Shown here piece by piece: positions 18,497 to 29,640 of a stretch of DNA of 33,500 nt. Under the pieces are notes generated by a model. That model was given only the letters and a program-made list of their open reading frames with translations, ran no database searches and had not been told where the DNA came from. The DNA is taken from the NCBI GenBank assembly GCA_963575745.1, contig CAUYUJ010021035.1:64001-97500 (forward strand), given 5' to 3'. The translations under genes and the position numbers were made by a program. Numbering within the stretch: the first letter of the stretch is position 1; each line of letters opens with the position of its first letter. This DNA is from Prorocentrum cordatum. Lineage: Eukaryota > Sar > Dinophyceae > Prorocentrales > Prorocentraceae.

Positions 18497-18552
18497 GCAT
18501 GCGCAGACTCTCGGAGGCCCGAGTGGACTTCAGAAAGCTTCTGCTCATGCCG
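18497..18552. repeat. Hairpin 3
   Basis: GGCATGCGCAGA at the left and TCTGCTCATGCC at the right are inverted copies with one mismatch. The next 12 bases inward also pair partly. The hairpin starts five bases after hairpin 2. Confidence 0.65.
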
Positions 18553-19127
18553 GCCTCTGCTCCCCGATCCTGCGTGTCTCCGCGCCATCCCTCGGCCAGG
18601 GAAGGGGCCGCCGCCGGCAGCCAACGCCCGGCTCAGCCGTCCCCGAAGAGCCGCGGCATGGCCACGAGGTCCTCCTGCCGAGCACAGGATCGAGATCGAG
18701 GGCCGATCTTGGAGGATGGGGGCTCTCGGGCGTTTTCGTTCCTTTTTGTTCGGGCCTCTGGGAGGCCCGGCGCCGCGGCTGGATCTTCTTCAAACTTCAC
18801 GTACGACCGCACCCCAGGACGAGTCCAGGGGCCCGTTTGTCGACACCCAGGCCCAGGTCCCCTCGCTCGGGGAAAAAACACGACGCGAAGTTTCCTGCTC
18901 CAGTGGCCTTTGCGGGGCCCTGGTGGCCCTCAAACCAAAACCACGTTGCGACATCTCACGGCGTTGGGGGTCTGAAGGGGGGGAGAAGGGCGAGCCAGCG
19001 AGCGTAGCGCCAGTCTAGAGACATGCGGCGGGGCGCGTGTGCCTGTGCCCGTCTGGGTAACATGCGTGACGGCGGGGTAGGAAAAGCTGGATGTGGACGA
19101 GCTCCCGTCCCTCCATCATCGATCCGC
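18553..19127. other. GC-rich stretch without a supported gene
   Basis: Several frames are open on both strands, as expected from composition. A further weak inverted similarity (GATCCTG at 18576 against CAGGATC at 18685) may be a fourth, older hairpin. Nothing else can be named. Confidence 0.35.
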
Positions 19128-19475
19128 GCCCTCCTCCTCCCTCCACCTCCTCCTCCTCCTCCTTCTCCGTATCTTCCTCATCTTCTTCCTCCTCCCACCC
19201 CTCCTCCTTCTTCATCGTCTTCTATCCTCTATCCTCCTCTTCCTTCTCCTCCTCCATCCCCATCCTCCTCCTCCTCCTCCTCCTCCTCCTCCTTCTCCCT
19301 CCTCTTACCCTCTTTCTCCTGCCCTCCTCCTGGTTCCTCCCCCTCCCCCTCCTCCTCCCCCTCGTCCTCCTCCTACTCCTCCTCTTCCTCCTCCTCTATC
19401 CTCCTCCGCTGTCCCAGTCCTCGTCCCTCTCCTCGTCCTCGTCCTTGTCATTGTCCTCCTCCTCCTCATTCACCC
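19128..19475 (+). repeat. TCC/CTC pyrimidine-rich low-complexity block
   Basis: Nearly all bases on the plus strand are C or T, arranged mainly as TCC and CTT triplets, with occasional GTCC and CATC breaks toward the right end. The three open plus frames across it read Ser, Pro and Leu runs and are not genes. Confidence 0.93.
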
Positions 19476-19616
19476 TCTTCTTGAGAACGAATGTCGAACT
19501 TACGGTTCGACTACACAGGTACCCATTATTTGTCCAACTCGACTTTGACATTCGCGATGGTTCCCCTCGCTCACTGGTTCCAAACTTCCTGTCCCAAGAG
19601 CTAAAACGATGATCAA

Positions 19617-19862
19617 TCAATGACTCTCTCGTTCGTGGTTATACATCGGCAAGCGCTCGCGCACATTCGGCGATGCCAGGCGCGCACACTTGATGGCATC
19701 GACTTCGGTGTCTTTGATGCGAGCCTCGCTGCAGAGCTCGGTCAGCCTCGTCGCCAGCTGGTTCAAAACATCTATGACTCCCAGCGGCGCTGTACACCTG
19801 TTCGCGCCTGGATGGTGGATGATGCAGCTTGCCCCGTTCGGGCACAACCGTGGTATTTCCAC
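19617..19862 (-). other. Unassigned minus-strand open frame
   Basis: The minus frame reads GVIDVLNQLATRLTELCSEA and then TEVDAIKCARLASPNVRERL, which looks like a helical natural protein. Two further frames in 19490-20060 on the plus strand look less natural. It might be a remnant exon. No family is recognised. Composition here is more balanced than in the flanks. Confidence 0.25.
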
Positions 19863-20462
19863 GGGTCTGGGTCAAGTTCGTCAACACCACGCATTTGGGT
19901 GGCTCTGCTGCTACCAAGCTTCATTACAACTCTTGGTTCGCTGGTAGCTGGTCAATTACTCGTTCCAACTGCATTATGTGGAATTGTTGCTCGGGCGTTG
20001 CACTGGCTACGCAGCCTCGTTTCGCGCGGCCAGCCCAAATAATGGTACAATGTCCCGAAACATGCTGATCCATGCGACTTATGGACATTGTGTGTCGGCG
20101 AGGTTTTCCATCGATCAGACACAGTGCGCCAACCTTTTGGTCGTTGCCGTCGTCCCCTGGTTCCTCCGCCGCAGCGCTGACACATCGTCGATGCACCGCC
20201 GACCCGCTCGACCTCAATTATGTAGAAAAAACGTTTCGGGCATTATCTTCTGGTTACTTGAGAACGGCAGCGGAAGTCGAGACAAACTCTTTAATGTTTT
20301 CTTGGTTTGGTCAAGGTATCAGAAGCTCAGATCGAAAGGTGGACCCTCTCACCAGACCGTGGCCAACATTCGTCCCTGGCGGCAGAGCCGCAAATGCCTT
20401 GATACCGCAAGGCGCTGACGCCCTTAAAGGCCTCCCGGACGAGGTCGGAATAGATGGGGTCG

Positions 20463-20575
20463 GATGCATCGGCGAGATGCATCGGCGACGTCGGCAATGC
20501 ATCGGCGAAGAGATTTCGGGCTTCACATCGAACCGCATCACAGATGCATCGGTGATGCGGCGCGACCCTTTGGCC
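20463..20575 (+). repeat. Short GATGCATCGG repeats
   Basis: GATGCATCGGCGA occurs twice in a row, followed by AATGCATCGGCGA and GATGCATCGGTGATG, four copies within about 100 bp with irregular spacing. Confidence 0.75.
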
Positions 20576-20705
20576 CCATCTATTCGGACACCGTTTGGGG
20601 TATCTAGAGCCCTGCAGAGCGATGGATCGGCAGCAGAACACCTGAACCAAAAACGAATCGACACCTCTAGGAGGCATCAATAAAGCGGCGACAGTAAACG
20701 GCATG

Positions 20706-21095
20706 AACATTCTCCATCGTCGGAGCAAGCGAGCAGTCTCCGCGAGGACGGCCGCGGCCGACCCAACCTGGCGCGCGCGAGCCAAGCGGCGCCGCTCCGG
20801 CGGCGCGGCCAACGCGCGCGCCGAAGAAGGCGACTGCAGCGACCGAGGGCAGCCTCGGTAGAGGGGGGTTCGGGGGCCGAGAAGCTGCAAGGAATGCCGC
20901 GCGCGAGGAGCGAGGCGAATGGGACGGGGCATTCTCCCGCGTCGGCGCAAGCGAGCAGACTCCGCGCGAGCGGCCCCGGCCGACGCGCGCCGGGGGTCCG
21001 AAGTGGGCGGGCCTACCTAGCGCGCGCGGGCCGAACGGCGCCGCTCAGGTGGTGGCGTCCACCCGCTCGCCGTAGAGGCGACTTCAGCAGTGCCC
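20706..21095 (+). repeat. Diverged direct duplication
   Basis: CATTCTCCATCGTCGGAGCA at 20708 matches CATTCTCCCGCGTCGGCGCA at 20930. The similarity resumes at CTGGCGCGCGCGAGCC (20768) against CTAGCGCGCGCGGGCC (21017) and at AGGCGACTGCAGC (20828) against AGGCGACTTCAGC (21076). The offset changes from 222 to about 248 bp, so the copies differ by indels. Confidence 0.8.
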
Positions 21096-22480
21096 AGGCT
21101 CGAAGCCCTGGCGCAGCGATCAAGTTTCGGCGGGTGACCGCGCGCAAAAATCAACCAGCAAGGGAAATGCAGCATCGAACTGGCGAAACGGAGCCAGAAC
21201 AAACTGGCGGGGTGGCGGCAGCTGACGGGCAGCGAGCGGCGCTGGAAGCCCGCCGTCACCGCCCACGCCAGAAGACGCGCAGTGCGTCTTCAGGGTGGCG
21301 ATGCACGAGCCAGTTGCCTCTAGGCCGCGCAAGCAAGCTGTTGGCGAAAGGTCTAGCCCTGAGGCCGCTGCGGCGAAAAGAACGCCCGGGGCCGAATGCA
21401 ACTGGGACCGCCGGGTGCGAGCGCCGCTCGCCCGGTGGGCGCTGGCGGGCCGGTGGGGCTCCAAACGTGTCGCCGTGGCAGTGTCAGAGCGGCGCCGCGC
21501 TGCGTCGGATGGCGCTAGCGGATCTTGGGAGCGAGACTGGGACGGAAGGCGACGCCGCTGGACCTGCGGCAGTCGCTTGGGAACGATTGATCGCGGCGAC
21601 GAGCCTACGGCGACCCCCGACTACGCGAGCAGCAGCGCTGCCGCCAACGAGCAGCCCCCGCGGATGCCAACGCCGACCATCGCGCGCAGAAGTGCGGGGA
21701 GCAGCGGCGGGCGGATATGGCGTCGCGGGACTGCGCGTCGAGCGGTGGCGCTGGCCCGCGCAAGCTGGGGCCGCTGAGGCGCAGCGCGCCCAGCGCCGCC
21801 CCAGGGCGCTTGGCGGCCCCGCGCTCGAAGCCGCGAGCGAACGAGGCCGGCGCTCGAGGAAGGTGAGGACGAAGGCAGAACCCGCGAAAGAGAAACAGAC
21901 GCGCGTGATCCGCGGACAGCGCGCTCGCCTCGCCGCGAGGCGAGGATGGGCCGGCGGCGGCCCGCTGCACTCGGCGCCCGCGGCAGGCTGGCGACGGCGA
22001 CGCTGCCGACGTCCAGGGCGAATCAGAGAGGGCGCGGCGCGGGTCGGAGGGCCCCTTGGGGGCTTCGCGACGCGGCCGCCTGGCGCGCCGTCTCTCCGCC
22101 CGCCCCGTCGGCGGCAGAAACCCTTCCCTGCGGGGCCGCGGCAGCGTCGGCGGCAGGGCGCGTGCCTGCCGGCGGGGGCGGAGGCGACGGGGCGGCGCGG
22201 GGTGGAGACGCGCCCGCAACTTCCGCGCGCCCAGGCCCGCTCCTGGAACGCGAGCACTCCCGACGCGGCGGCGTGGCGGGTTGCCGCGGAGGGCCCGGCC
22301 GCCCCGGCGTTGCACGCAGCGACCGACGCGGGCAGGAGCGGGCGGGCGCGCGCTGAGGACCTTGGCGAGAGCCACTTTGTGGCCAGAAATTCGTGCAAAA
22401 CCGGGCCTATCACCCGCGCGGCTCGACCTGCGGCCCCCGCTGCTTGCGCCGCCGCCTCCGCCGCGGCGCCCAGCTAGCAG
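21096..22480. other. Very GC-rich stretch, no supported gene
   Basis: A 527-codon plus frame (20894-22477) and two long minus frames cover the same DNA. All are dominated by Ala, Arg, Gly and Pro without any domain-like block. This is what unconstrained sequence of this composition gives. No gene is called. Confidence 0.5.
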
Positions 22481-22729
22481 CGGGCCCGCAGTGGCCGCGC
22501 CGCGGCGCCCGGGGAACTCCGGCGGCGAGGAATCGCCTGGCCTGGCCCGGCCCCGGGGCAGCCTAAGAGGACCCCTTGAGGCTCAAATCGCTGATTCTCA
22601 ACGACTGTTTCACGTCTTTCGGCCCCCCCCAACTTTTCGAGCCCCCGGCCCTCCGAGAAGGCCCGGGAGGGGGCCCCGGGGCCGCCCCGAGACGGCCGCG
22701 GGCGCCCCTGGGAGGGCCCAGCGCAGCCC

Positions 22730-22900
22730 AAGAGGGCTCCAAGACGGCTCCAGAAGCGCCCAAGACGGCCTAGGAGGGCTCAAATGCAGCCCCCAAAGGG
22801 CCTCTTTATACTCTTCCGCCCCAAGAAGCCTCCATCCCAGGAGGCCCCATAGAGGCCCCATGGAGGCCCCGAGAGATACCGAGAGGCTCCGAAGACGGCC
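22730..22900 (+). repeat. 10-11 bp periodic GAGGCCC-type repeat
   Basis: Variants of GAGGGCTCC, GACGGCTCC and GAGGCCCC start at 22732, 22743, 22753, 22764 and 22774. After a gap they restart at 22841, 22852, 22863, 22873, 22883 and 22893. Spacing is always 10 or 11 bp. A related, weaker run is visible at 33375-33445. Minus frames read Gly-Pro-Leu-Trp patterns because of the repeat. Confidence 0.8.
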
Positions 22901-23269
22901 CAACACTTCCCCCGAAAGTTTTGTTGCCTTCGGCAAACTGAACGCGTCGGCGGCGGCCCGCGCCGCCATAGCCTTGAGACTTCCCGTGTCAGCCTACTTG
23001 GTTTTGGGGTGTTTGATGGGGTTTGATGGAGGAAATGTGCCATGGGGTTCTGACGGCCTCACCCCTGCGGTCGTCGACGGCCGCGGCAACCCCCTGGGGC
23101 GCCCGCCGAAAGGTCATGGCCGATTTCGCGCCCAGTCGAGGCGCGAGGAAACAGTCATGGCTGCTTTGCGCTCGCTGTTTTTACGAGTTCGAAGCGGAGC
23201 TGGCGCCCGCGTCAACGTTGACCCCGACAGAGGTTGGCGGATGGGCCGAAGGCCTCACTAGATAGCAAG

Positions 23270-23585
23270 GCGGAGGAAGGGGAGGGCAGCAGGGCAAAGA
23301 GGAGGAGGAGGAGGGGGGGCAACCAGAAGGAGAGGAGAAGGAGAAACAAAGGAGAGAGGGGAGAAACGGAAGAGGGAAGGAGAAGCAGCGGGAAGGAAGG
23401 AGGGCGAGCAGAGTGAGAAGGGAGGGGGCGCAAACTATTGCTGCCCGCCGAGCCCGCCGCTGTCGTCGTGCGTCTTAATGCTGCTGCTGCTGCTCTTCCT
23501 CCCCCTCCTCCCCCTCCTCCTCCTCCTCCTCCTCCTCGTCCTCCTTTCTCTCTCCTAGCCCTCCTCTTCTTCCTCCTCCTCCTCA
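23270..23585 (+). repeat. Purine tract followed by pyrimidine tract
   Basis: Positions 23270-23425 are almost pure A/G (GGAGGAGGAGGAGGGGGGGC, then AGGAGAAGGAGAAAC). After about 60 mixed bases, 23490-23585 are almost pure C/T (CCTCCTCCTCCTCCTCCTCG). The two are roughly inverted copies in composition. Frames across them are low complexity. Confidence 0.88.
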
Positions 23586-23624
23586 GCGCCGCCGTCGGGC
23601 GGCCTCGAGCGGGCGCCGAGGCCC

Positions 23625-26525
23625 TCATTTGGAGAGCGCCTGCTGGGCCTTCTCCCAGATGCTTGTGGGCGCGTCGCCGATCGCGACGCCCCTGCTCTGC
23701 ATCGTGCCGATGCTCTTCTGAAGGTTCAGCGTGCTGACTTCATCGGAGCGGCCGTCCTTGAGGCTCTGCGCCAAGCTCGCCACGATCATCGTGACGTCGC
23801 CAACCTTCAGCGTGTCAGTCCACGCCATCTTCGCCTCCGCCCACTTCTCGGCTGGGACGCGCAGCGCCTTGGCAGCGTTCTCGACCTGGCAGCGGTGGCG
23901 CAGCAGCTCGCGATGCATGGTCTTCAGGCGAGCGCTCAAGCCCATCTGCTTGAACATCGTCGATCGCAGGTGCGTCATCGTCTCGTCGTAGTTGCTGAGG
24001 TCGCCCTGGAACGAGTCAAAGAAGTGCGATCCGTTCAGCATCCCGCCTGCGATCTTCTTCAGGGAAGCATGCAAGACGTCCCCAGTGTCCAGGAGGTCGT
24101 CGATCGTGGAGTTCTTGTGCTCGTTCGCGATCTCGATGCCAACGCTGGCGAGCCCAGTGGCCTTGGTCGCGAAGTCATCCCTCTTGGAGCAGCCGAGCGC
24201 CTCCAATGCGCCGGGGTGGGGCTCGGCGCTGGACTGGCTGGCAGGGGCGCCCTGGATGGCGGAGTCCAGCCGCTCCCACGCTTTGCGAAGCTCGGCGGCG
24301 TCCGAGTCGCTCGTCTCGTAGAAATCGCACGCGTGCTGCGCAAACCCGACGTAGGCGAAGATGTCTGCAAACCGCGCGCCGGCGGCGCTGAGGTTGAGAA
24401 TTGTTCGACTCCGCTGGCATGGCGGTGAACATCATGAGCGCGGCGACCTGGCGCCTGTCGATCGCGCCCTGGACCATCGCGCCGACGGTGCTCATCTGCT
24501 CGAGCTGCGTGCCAGCGCCGAAGAGCGGGATGCTGTTCATAACGCGGCAGGTGGCCTGCAGGATGATGTCGCTGTCGCTCCCGAACGGCATCTGCACATG
24601 ATTGTTCTCCTCCACGAACTTCTCGACGTCCTGGCACGACTGGTCGCTGCCACCCGCCGCGATGCACATGGTAATGGTCCGCCTGAAGACGGACTCGACG
24701 GCGACCTTCCTCGCGTGATCAAGGTGATTCACCAAATCACCGTGCTCGCCACCAAACGGGTCGTCGGCAGTGTCTACCTCGTACCCCTTGATGCGCGAGA
24801 ACTTGTCGAGCACGTCAAGCACCGTGCCCCCGACTGTCAGGTCGATGTCGTCCGCGCTGGTCCTCAGGATGTGCTTGGCTTGATGGCCTTGCGAAGCTTG
24901 TCCCCCATGGCCGCCTCTGCGACGTGGGTCGACCTCGATGCCCCGCGGCGCGTCTTCCTCCAAGTCTCGATCTCCTGAATGACGGCGCCCATGAAGCGCG
25001 CGCCGACTAAGTCCACCCCTACCTCATCAAGGCTACTGAGCATCTTATCCATCTTGGGTGCGACCTGGATGTCGGTGGAGGCCCCCCTTCCTGAAGCTCG
25101 CTTTGTGATCAGACCACGGCTGGTTGTTGCCCATCACCTCCGACAGCGGGTGCCGCTCGGGATCTTCGGTGACGCCAGTGAGGAGAGATATCATCACGCT
25201 GATGCAGGGCGCGCGCGCTGAGAAACTCACGGGGTCGCAGTTCGGCAAGTGGGCCAGCAGCAGTCCCAATGCCTCGACGTGCGCGTTGAAACTCTTGATG
25301 TCGCCGGGGGTGTCGGGCCGCTCTTGGAACGATTCCGCGAGAAGTCTGCCAAAACACTGGAGGTGAGTAACCCGACTCTTGTCCTGCAGCTGCGGGGGCA
25401 CAATGTCGTCCAACAAAATCTCTCGAGACAGCTCACGCTTCCTCGCATTGCTGAAGTTGGCCATGGACGACAACTTGGGCGACGTCATGTCGAACTCATC
25501 GGGGTGGGAGCAGAATGGAATCACAGCCTCGATGAATGATGGTCTCGAAGTCTGTGATACAAGAGCTGCTTGCGAAAGGTAGTTGAGGCCTCCACCTCCT
25601 GCGCCGTGAGCTCCTTCAGGTGGGCGAGGACCTGGCTCCACTCCATGGTGAGGATGTTCGTTGACAAAGTGCTCGCCGCCTCGACCATCGAATGTAACTT
25701 CGCTGCCATCACGGCAAGGCTGGCCGACTTGGGTTTGAACCGCTTGAGGCCGTAAGTGCGGCCCCCCCTCTGGCTCCCGTCCAAGATCTCGTGGATCACC
25801 AGGTCGGCCTTGTACCCATCGAAACGCGCCTTCTCCGCGGAGCTGGGCGGGACCTTGCTGCAGGCCCTGGCGCCAGCGACCGACTCGCCCACCGACAGCG
25901 CCAGACTTCCCGCAGGGGACCTGGACCGATCGCGGGCGGCCCCCTGGGCTCCTGGGGGCGACCACCGTTGAGCTGGCGGCCCCTGCATGGCGGCACCGCT
26001 GCTGGACCTCGGCGATGGCGAACCCGCCTTGCCGAGCGACCTCGCGGAGGGTGGCCCGACGAGCCCGCTCACGCCTCCAGCGCGGCCCCCAACGATGCCC
26101 AAGCCCGTCGCAGACGATGAGGCCAATGCTGATGAAGGCGCCGATGCGTCACCTGGGGCTGCTGGACTGCCCCTGGCACCGCTGGGATCCAACTCATCCA
26201 ATGTGCCGTTCTCGAGCTCCAGGATGGTCGAGGGCGTGTTGGCTTCGCTCAAGGCGCTCGCACTACCGTCACCCCACGTCTTGGGTTGCCCAGCATTGGC
26301 CCCGACGGGGAACGCCGCGCCCAGGGCGCTGGCCTCTTTCTCAGCGCAGACCTGGCACGGGATTGCAATATGAGCAGGTCCGAGCTCGAGGCTGATTCCG
26401 CGCAGCCCCCTACCCGCCCCCCCCCACCCCCCCCTCCTGGGCGCAACCCAATGCGTGGCGAGACGCGGCAACCATGGTCGCGCAGGAACGGCTTCGTTCC
26501 ATGCGTTGGCGCTGGGCCCACCCAA
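23625..26525 (-). pseudogene. Large unknown protein, about 960 codons, at least four frameshifts
   Basis: Natural-looking protein runs across this minus-strand span in changing frames. The N-terminal frame (26525-25521) has a CQVC pair and Ser/Pro/Ala-rich linkers (PSTILELENGTLDEL), then FDGYKADLVIHEILDGSQ and ILTMEWSQVLAHLKEL. After about 25560 come FIEAVIPFCSHPDEFD and PGDIKSFNAHVEALGLLL; from 25052, MLSSLDEVGVDLVGARFMGA; from about 24880, GTVLDVLDKFSRIKGYEVDT and GAGTQLEQMSTVGAMVQGA; from about 24395, GARFADIFAYVGFAQHACDF and SNYDETMTHLRSTMFKQMG, to the stop at 23625. It looks mostly alpha-helical. No introns or family are recognised. The start is uncertain. It may be a pseudogene, a transposon protein, or a real gene with indel errors. 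Confidence 0.55.
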
Positions 26526-28170
26526 GCCAAGGTCTTTAAGCCCTGGGCCAGCCCTGCGTCGGTGTCGCCAAGGACTTCGGCTGAGATGCCCCCCCGCCCC
26601 CCCCCCCCCCCTGCAGGGCAGAGTCCTCGAGGCGCGGCCTTGCTGCGAGCGCCGCTATTCAAGGCGCTGGCCATAGAGAGCCCGCCCCGATTCAGAGCGA
26701 GGCATTCCGTCGCGCCCCCGTTCGGAGCTGGCCTCGCTCCAAGGAAATAACGCGAGCTGCTTCCTCAAGTCGGCGCGAAACCACCTGGCCTCGGCCCTGG
26801 CGCAGCTGGCGTCGCCCAGGGCGTCGACCGCTGGGCGCCCGCTAGCGTCGGCGGCGCCGCCCAGCCTTTGCCCCGATCTGGGCTCGGTTCGCTCAAGGCG
26901 GCGGCCCATGCCAGCCCGGCGGGTCGCGGCGATGCTCGCCAGCCTTGGCCCAGCAGGGTCTCGCCACGCCCAGCGATGAAGCTTCTCCGCCCGCCCCGCA
27001 TCAGCGCGACGCCTTCCGGCCTCAACGCCGCCCCGCGCTGATGCCCTGCTGGGCGCTAGCATCGGCGCTCGACCAGGCGCGCGGCGATGCAGCCCAGCCT
27101 CAGACACGGCAAGGGCGCCTTTGTGCTGGGCGCGTTCTTCTGAGCCCGCGCCGAGCCAGGGCGGGCCCGCCCTTCCATCAGGGCGCTGGCGCCTGGACCT
27201 CGGGCGTTCGCACCACCCTGAAAACGCAGAAACCATTGTCCAGCGGGCGTTGGCTATTTGCCATGCGTCGACTCCTGTGCCCGCCACGCCGCTGGGGGCG
27301 GTCACCCAGCATTGGCTCTGTTCGGACTGGCCTCCGCTCACGGCATCAACCCATGCAAAGGCGCACCAATTCGGGCCGACGTCCTCCAGCATAGGGGCCG
27401 CTTGGGCTGGCGCCCTCAAGCACGATGGCTTCTTGGCCCCCTGGCTGCAAACTAATGGGAGCCAGCCGTGGCCCCGTTCAGCGCTGGCTTCGTTCAGGAC
27501 GAAGGACCCTGTTGACCCGCGAGCCTGGAGGGCACTATCAGGCCGCGGCGCCGCTGGGGCAACGTTGCCCATGGCGAATTGGCACGCAACAGCGCCCCAT
27601 CTCCGGGCGACGCCCTCAGGCGCTGACAACGTCCAGGCGTGATCTCGCTCGGGCCGTCGCCCCCCGCAATGTTGCGCAGCCCTTCGGCTGGGGAGCGCGG
27701 CGGGCGGGCGCTGGCGCCGACGCGCGAGGCCCGCGGCTCCGATCGCGCGGCGCGCGCGCCGAGCTGCGCGGGCACAGGCGCATCCTAGCGACGACGCATG
27801 GGCCATGCGCGCCAGCCAAAGTCGACGTTGGACACTCGCATGCATGCGCACCCCGCCGCCTCGCCGATAGATTGCGCGGGCGCAGGCGGCGCGGGCGGTG
27901 GCGCGCGTCGCGGCTGGGCGAGAAAGCGCGCCCGCGCGCACGCGTCGGCCGCGGCGTCGGCCGCGCCGAAGCAATCACCGATGCGACCCGCTGGTGTAAA
28001 ACCTGATTGCGCCCAGCTTACCGCAGCCACCGCCACCGTTGATGATGACATGGGGCACGCTCGCATGCCAAGCATCGCCACGCGCTGATATTTCGAGCGG
28101 TAATGAGCCCAGCGCTCGCCGACGGACTCGTTGGGGGGGTAGATTGACAAAATCAAGGGCGCCCTCCAGA
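26526..28170. other. GC-rich stretch, no supported gene
   Basis: A 439-codon minus frame (27974-26655) is open but shows only Ala, Arg, Gly and Ser-rich sequence with no domain. GGCGCTGG-like words recur throughout 26800-27700 at irregular spacing, which suggests old repeat expansion. Plus frames are similar in quality. Confidence 0.4.
26587..26601 (+). repeat. C15 homopolymer
   Basis: Fifteen C in a row. Comparable runs are C15 at 28417-28431, C13 at 28542-28554, G14 at 28752-28765, C14 at 29652-29665 and C17 at 30740-30756. Confidence 0.9.
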
Positions 28171-28864
28171 TTCAAACCACTTGCGACATACATGGCCCCT
28201 GTGACCCCGCAGCCATCTGAGCCCAATCAATCACCGGCCGCCGTGGCCACCACCGCCGCACGCTCGCGCCGCGACGCATTGCCCCAACCACCCGCCCGCG
28301 CGGCCGCGCCGCTGCGCCAGCCCGCTCGCCCCGACACCGCGCCGAGCCATCGCCGCCCACCCGCCCCCGCTGACGCAACGCTGGCGCGCGCGAACAGATG
28401 GGCCAGTCGCCCGCTGCCCCCCCCCCCCCCCACGCCCGCCAACGCCGCCACTACTTGCTACGTGCCCACCCACCGCGGTCGCCGCTGCGCCCCGCCCGCC
28501 CGCGCCGCCACGCCGCAGCGCACGCGCCGCCCTGTCCCAATCCCCCCCCCCCCCGCCCCTCGCGCGCGAGCAAATGCCGCCTGGCGCCACCTTGCCCAAG
28601 CGCCGCCCACCTCACTGGCGCTCCGTCCTACCCGACCCACCCACGACCAACCGCGCGCGCCGCGCCACGTGGCCTCGCCGAGCCGCCGCAGGCCACGCCG
28701 CTGCGCCCCTGTCAGGCCCAGACAACAGCCCAGGGCGCGCAGCGATGGCGAGGGGGGGGGGGGGGCGAGGGCGCGGTGGCAGGCAAGCATGGGAGGGGGA
28801 AGCCGCCTGGCGATGGCCCGCCGATCGGACGCCAAAGGGGTGGTGGCGCCGCGGCTAGCGGCCC
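28171..28864. other. Pro/Ala/Arg-coding GC-rich stretch with C runs, no supported gene
   Basis: The plus frame 28039-28899 is open but consists of Pro, Ala and Arg runs and reads through two poly-C tracts and one poly-G tract. Minus frames are open in the same region. No domain-like block is visible. Confidence 0.45.
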
Positions 28865-29260
28865 TGATGACTTTTGATGGGGTTCTGATGGGGGTCTGAT
28901 GGCCGTGTCCGCTTGGGCACTTTTCAGGCAGAACTTTTGATGGGGTTCTGATGAGGTTCTGATGGCCTGATCTGTCTGGCGTGGAAACCGTGATGACTTT
29001 TGATGACTTTTGCCCTGTGCGTCGCGGCGGTGATGACTTCTGATGACTTCTGATGACTTCTGATGACTGTTGATGGCTCTCGGTGGAGGAAAAGGGTGAT
29101 GACTTTCGATGGGGGTTTGATGGGGTTGTGATGACTTTTGATGGCCGTGCGTCGGCCCTCTGAATTCAGTGATGACTTTTGATGAGGTTCCGATGGGGGT
29201 ATGATGGCCGTGTCCGCCGGTTTACATTCCAGGCATGACTTTTGATGGGGGTTTGATGGC
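28865..29260 (+). repeat. GATG array with 10-11 bp period
   Basis: GATG starts at 28866, 28876, 28887 and 28898, then 28939, 28950 and 28961, then 28992 and 29002, then 29032 to 29072 every 10 bp, then 29098, 29108, 29119, 29130 and 29140. Further units reach 29257. Units are TGATGACTTT and TGATGGGGTTC. The minus frame (Ile-Lys-Ser-His-Gln motifs) is repeat read-through. A two-unit relative lies at about 23008-23030. Confidence 0.92.
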
Positions 29261-29640
29261 CCGCGCGACGGGTGTCGCTGTGTCGCGGCGCGGGTGCGAT
29301 TGGCCCCGCCCCGCATCGGCGGCCCGCGCGCCCCACGGATGAGCTGGGGGCGGGCACGCGGATTGGCTGGGTGAGGACCAGCCATCACCGCCCCACCCCC
29401 GCCTCCCACCCCGACCACCACGCACGTCGCATGAGCGCATGCCTCGACGAAGCGCGGCGTGGCCAGCAAGCAGCGTCGCGCCCCGCACGCCACCGCTGCG
29501 CCAAGACATCGGTGGCGCGCCAGGGCCGCTAAGACCAACGACGCGACGGGGGCCCAGCCCGCGATGGTGCAAAGCAGAGGGCGGACCCATTTCGCACACG
29601 GAATGATCGCATGAGGCGGCGAGCGGCCGAACTCTGAGCT
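29261..29640. other. No supported feature
   Basis: GC-rich, with overlapping short frames on both strands and no repeats noticed. Confidence 0.35.

Noticed and set aside
20894-22477. 527-codon plus-strand ORF
   Set aside because: Only Ala, Arg, Gly and Pro-rich sequence, equally long ORFs on the opposite strand, and no domain block; explained by very high GC.
26655-27974. 439-codon minus-strand ORF
   Set aside because: Composition-driven; no natural-looking blocks in contrast to the neighbouring 23625-26525 region.
28924-29538. 204-codon minus ORF with Ile-Lys-Ser-His repeats
   Set aside because: Its N-terminal part is generic GC-rich translation and the rest is the 10-11 bp GATG array changing phase.
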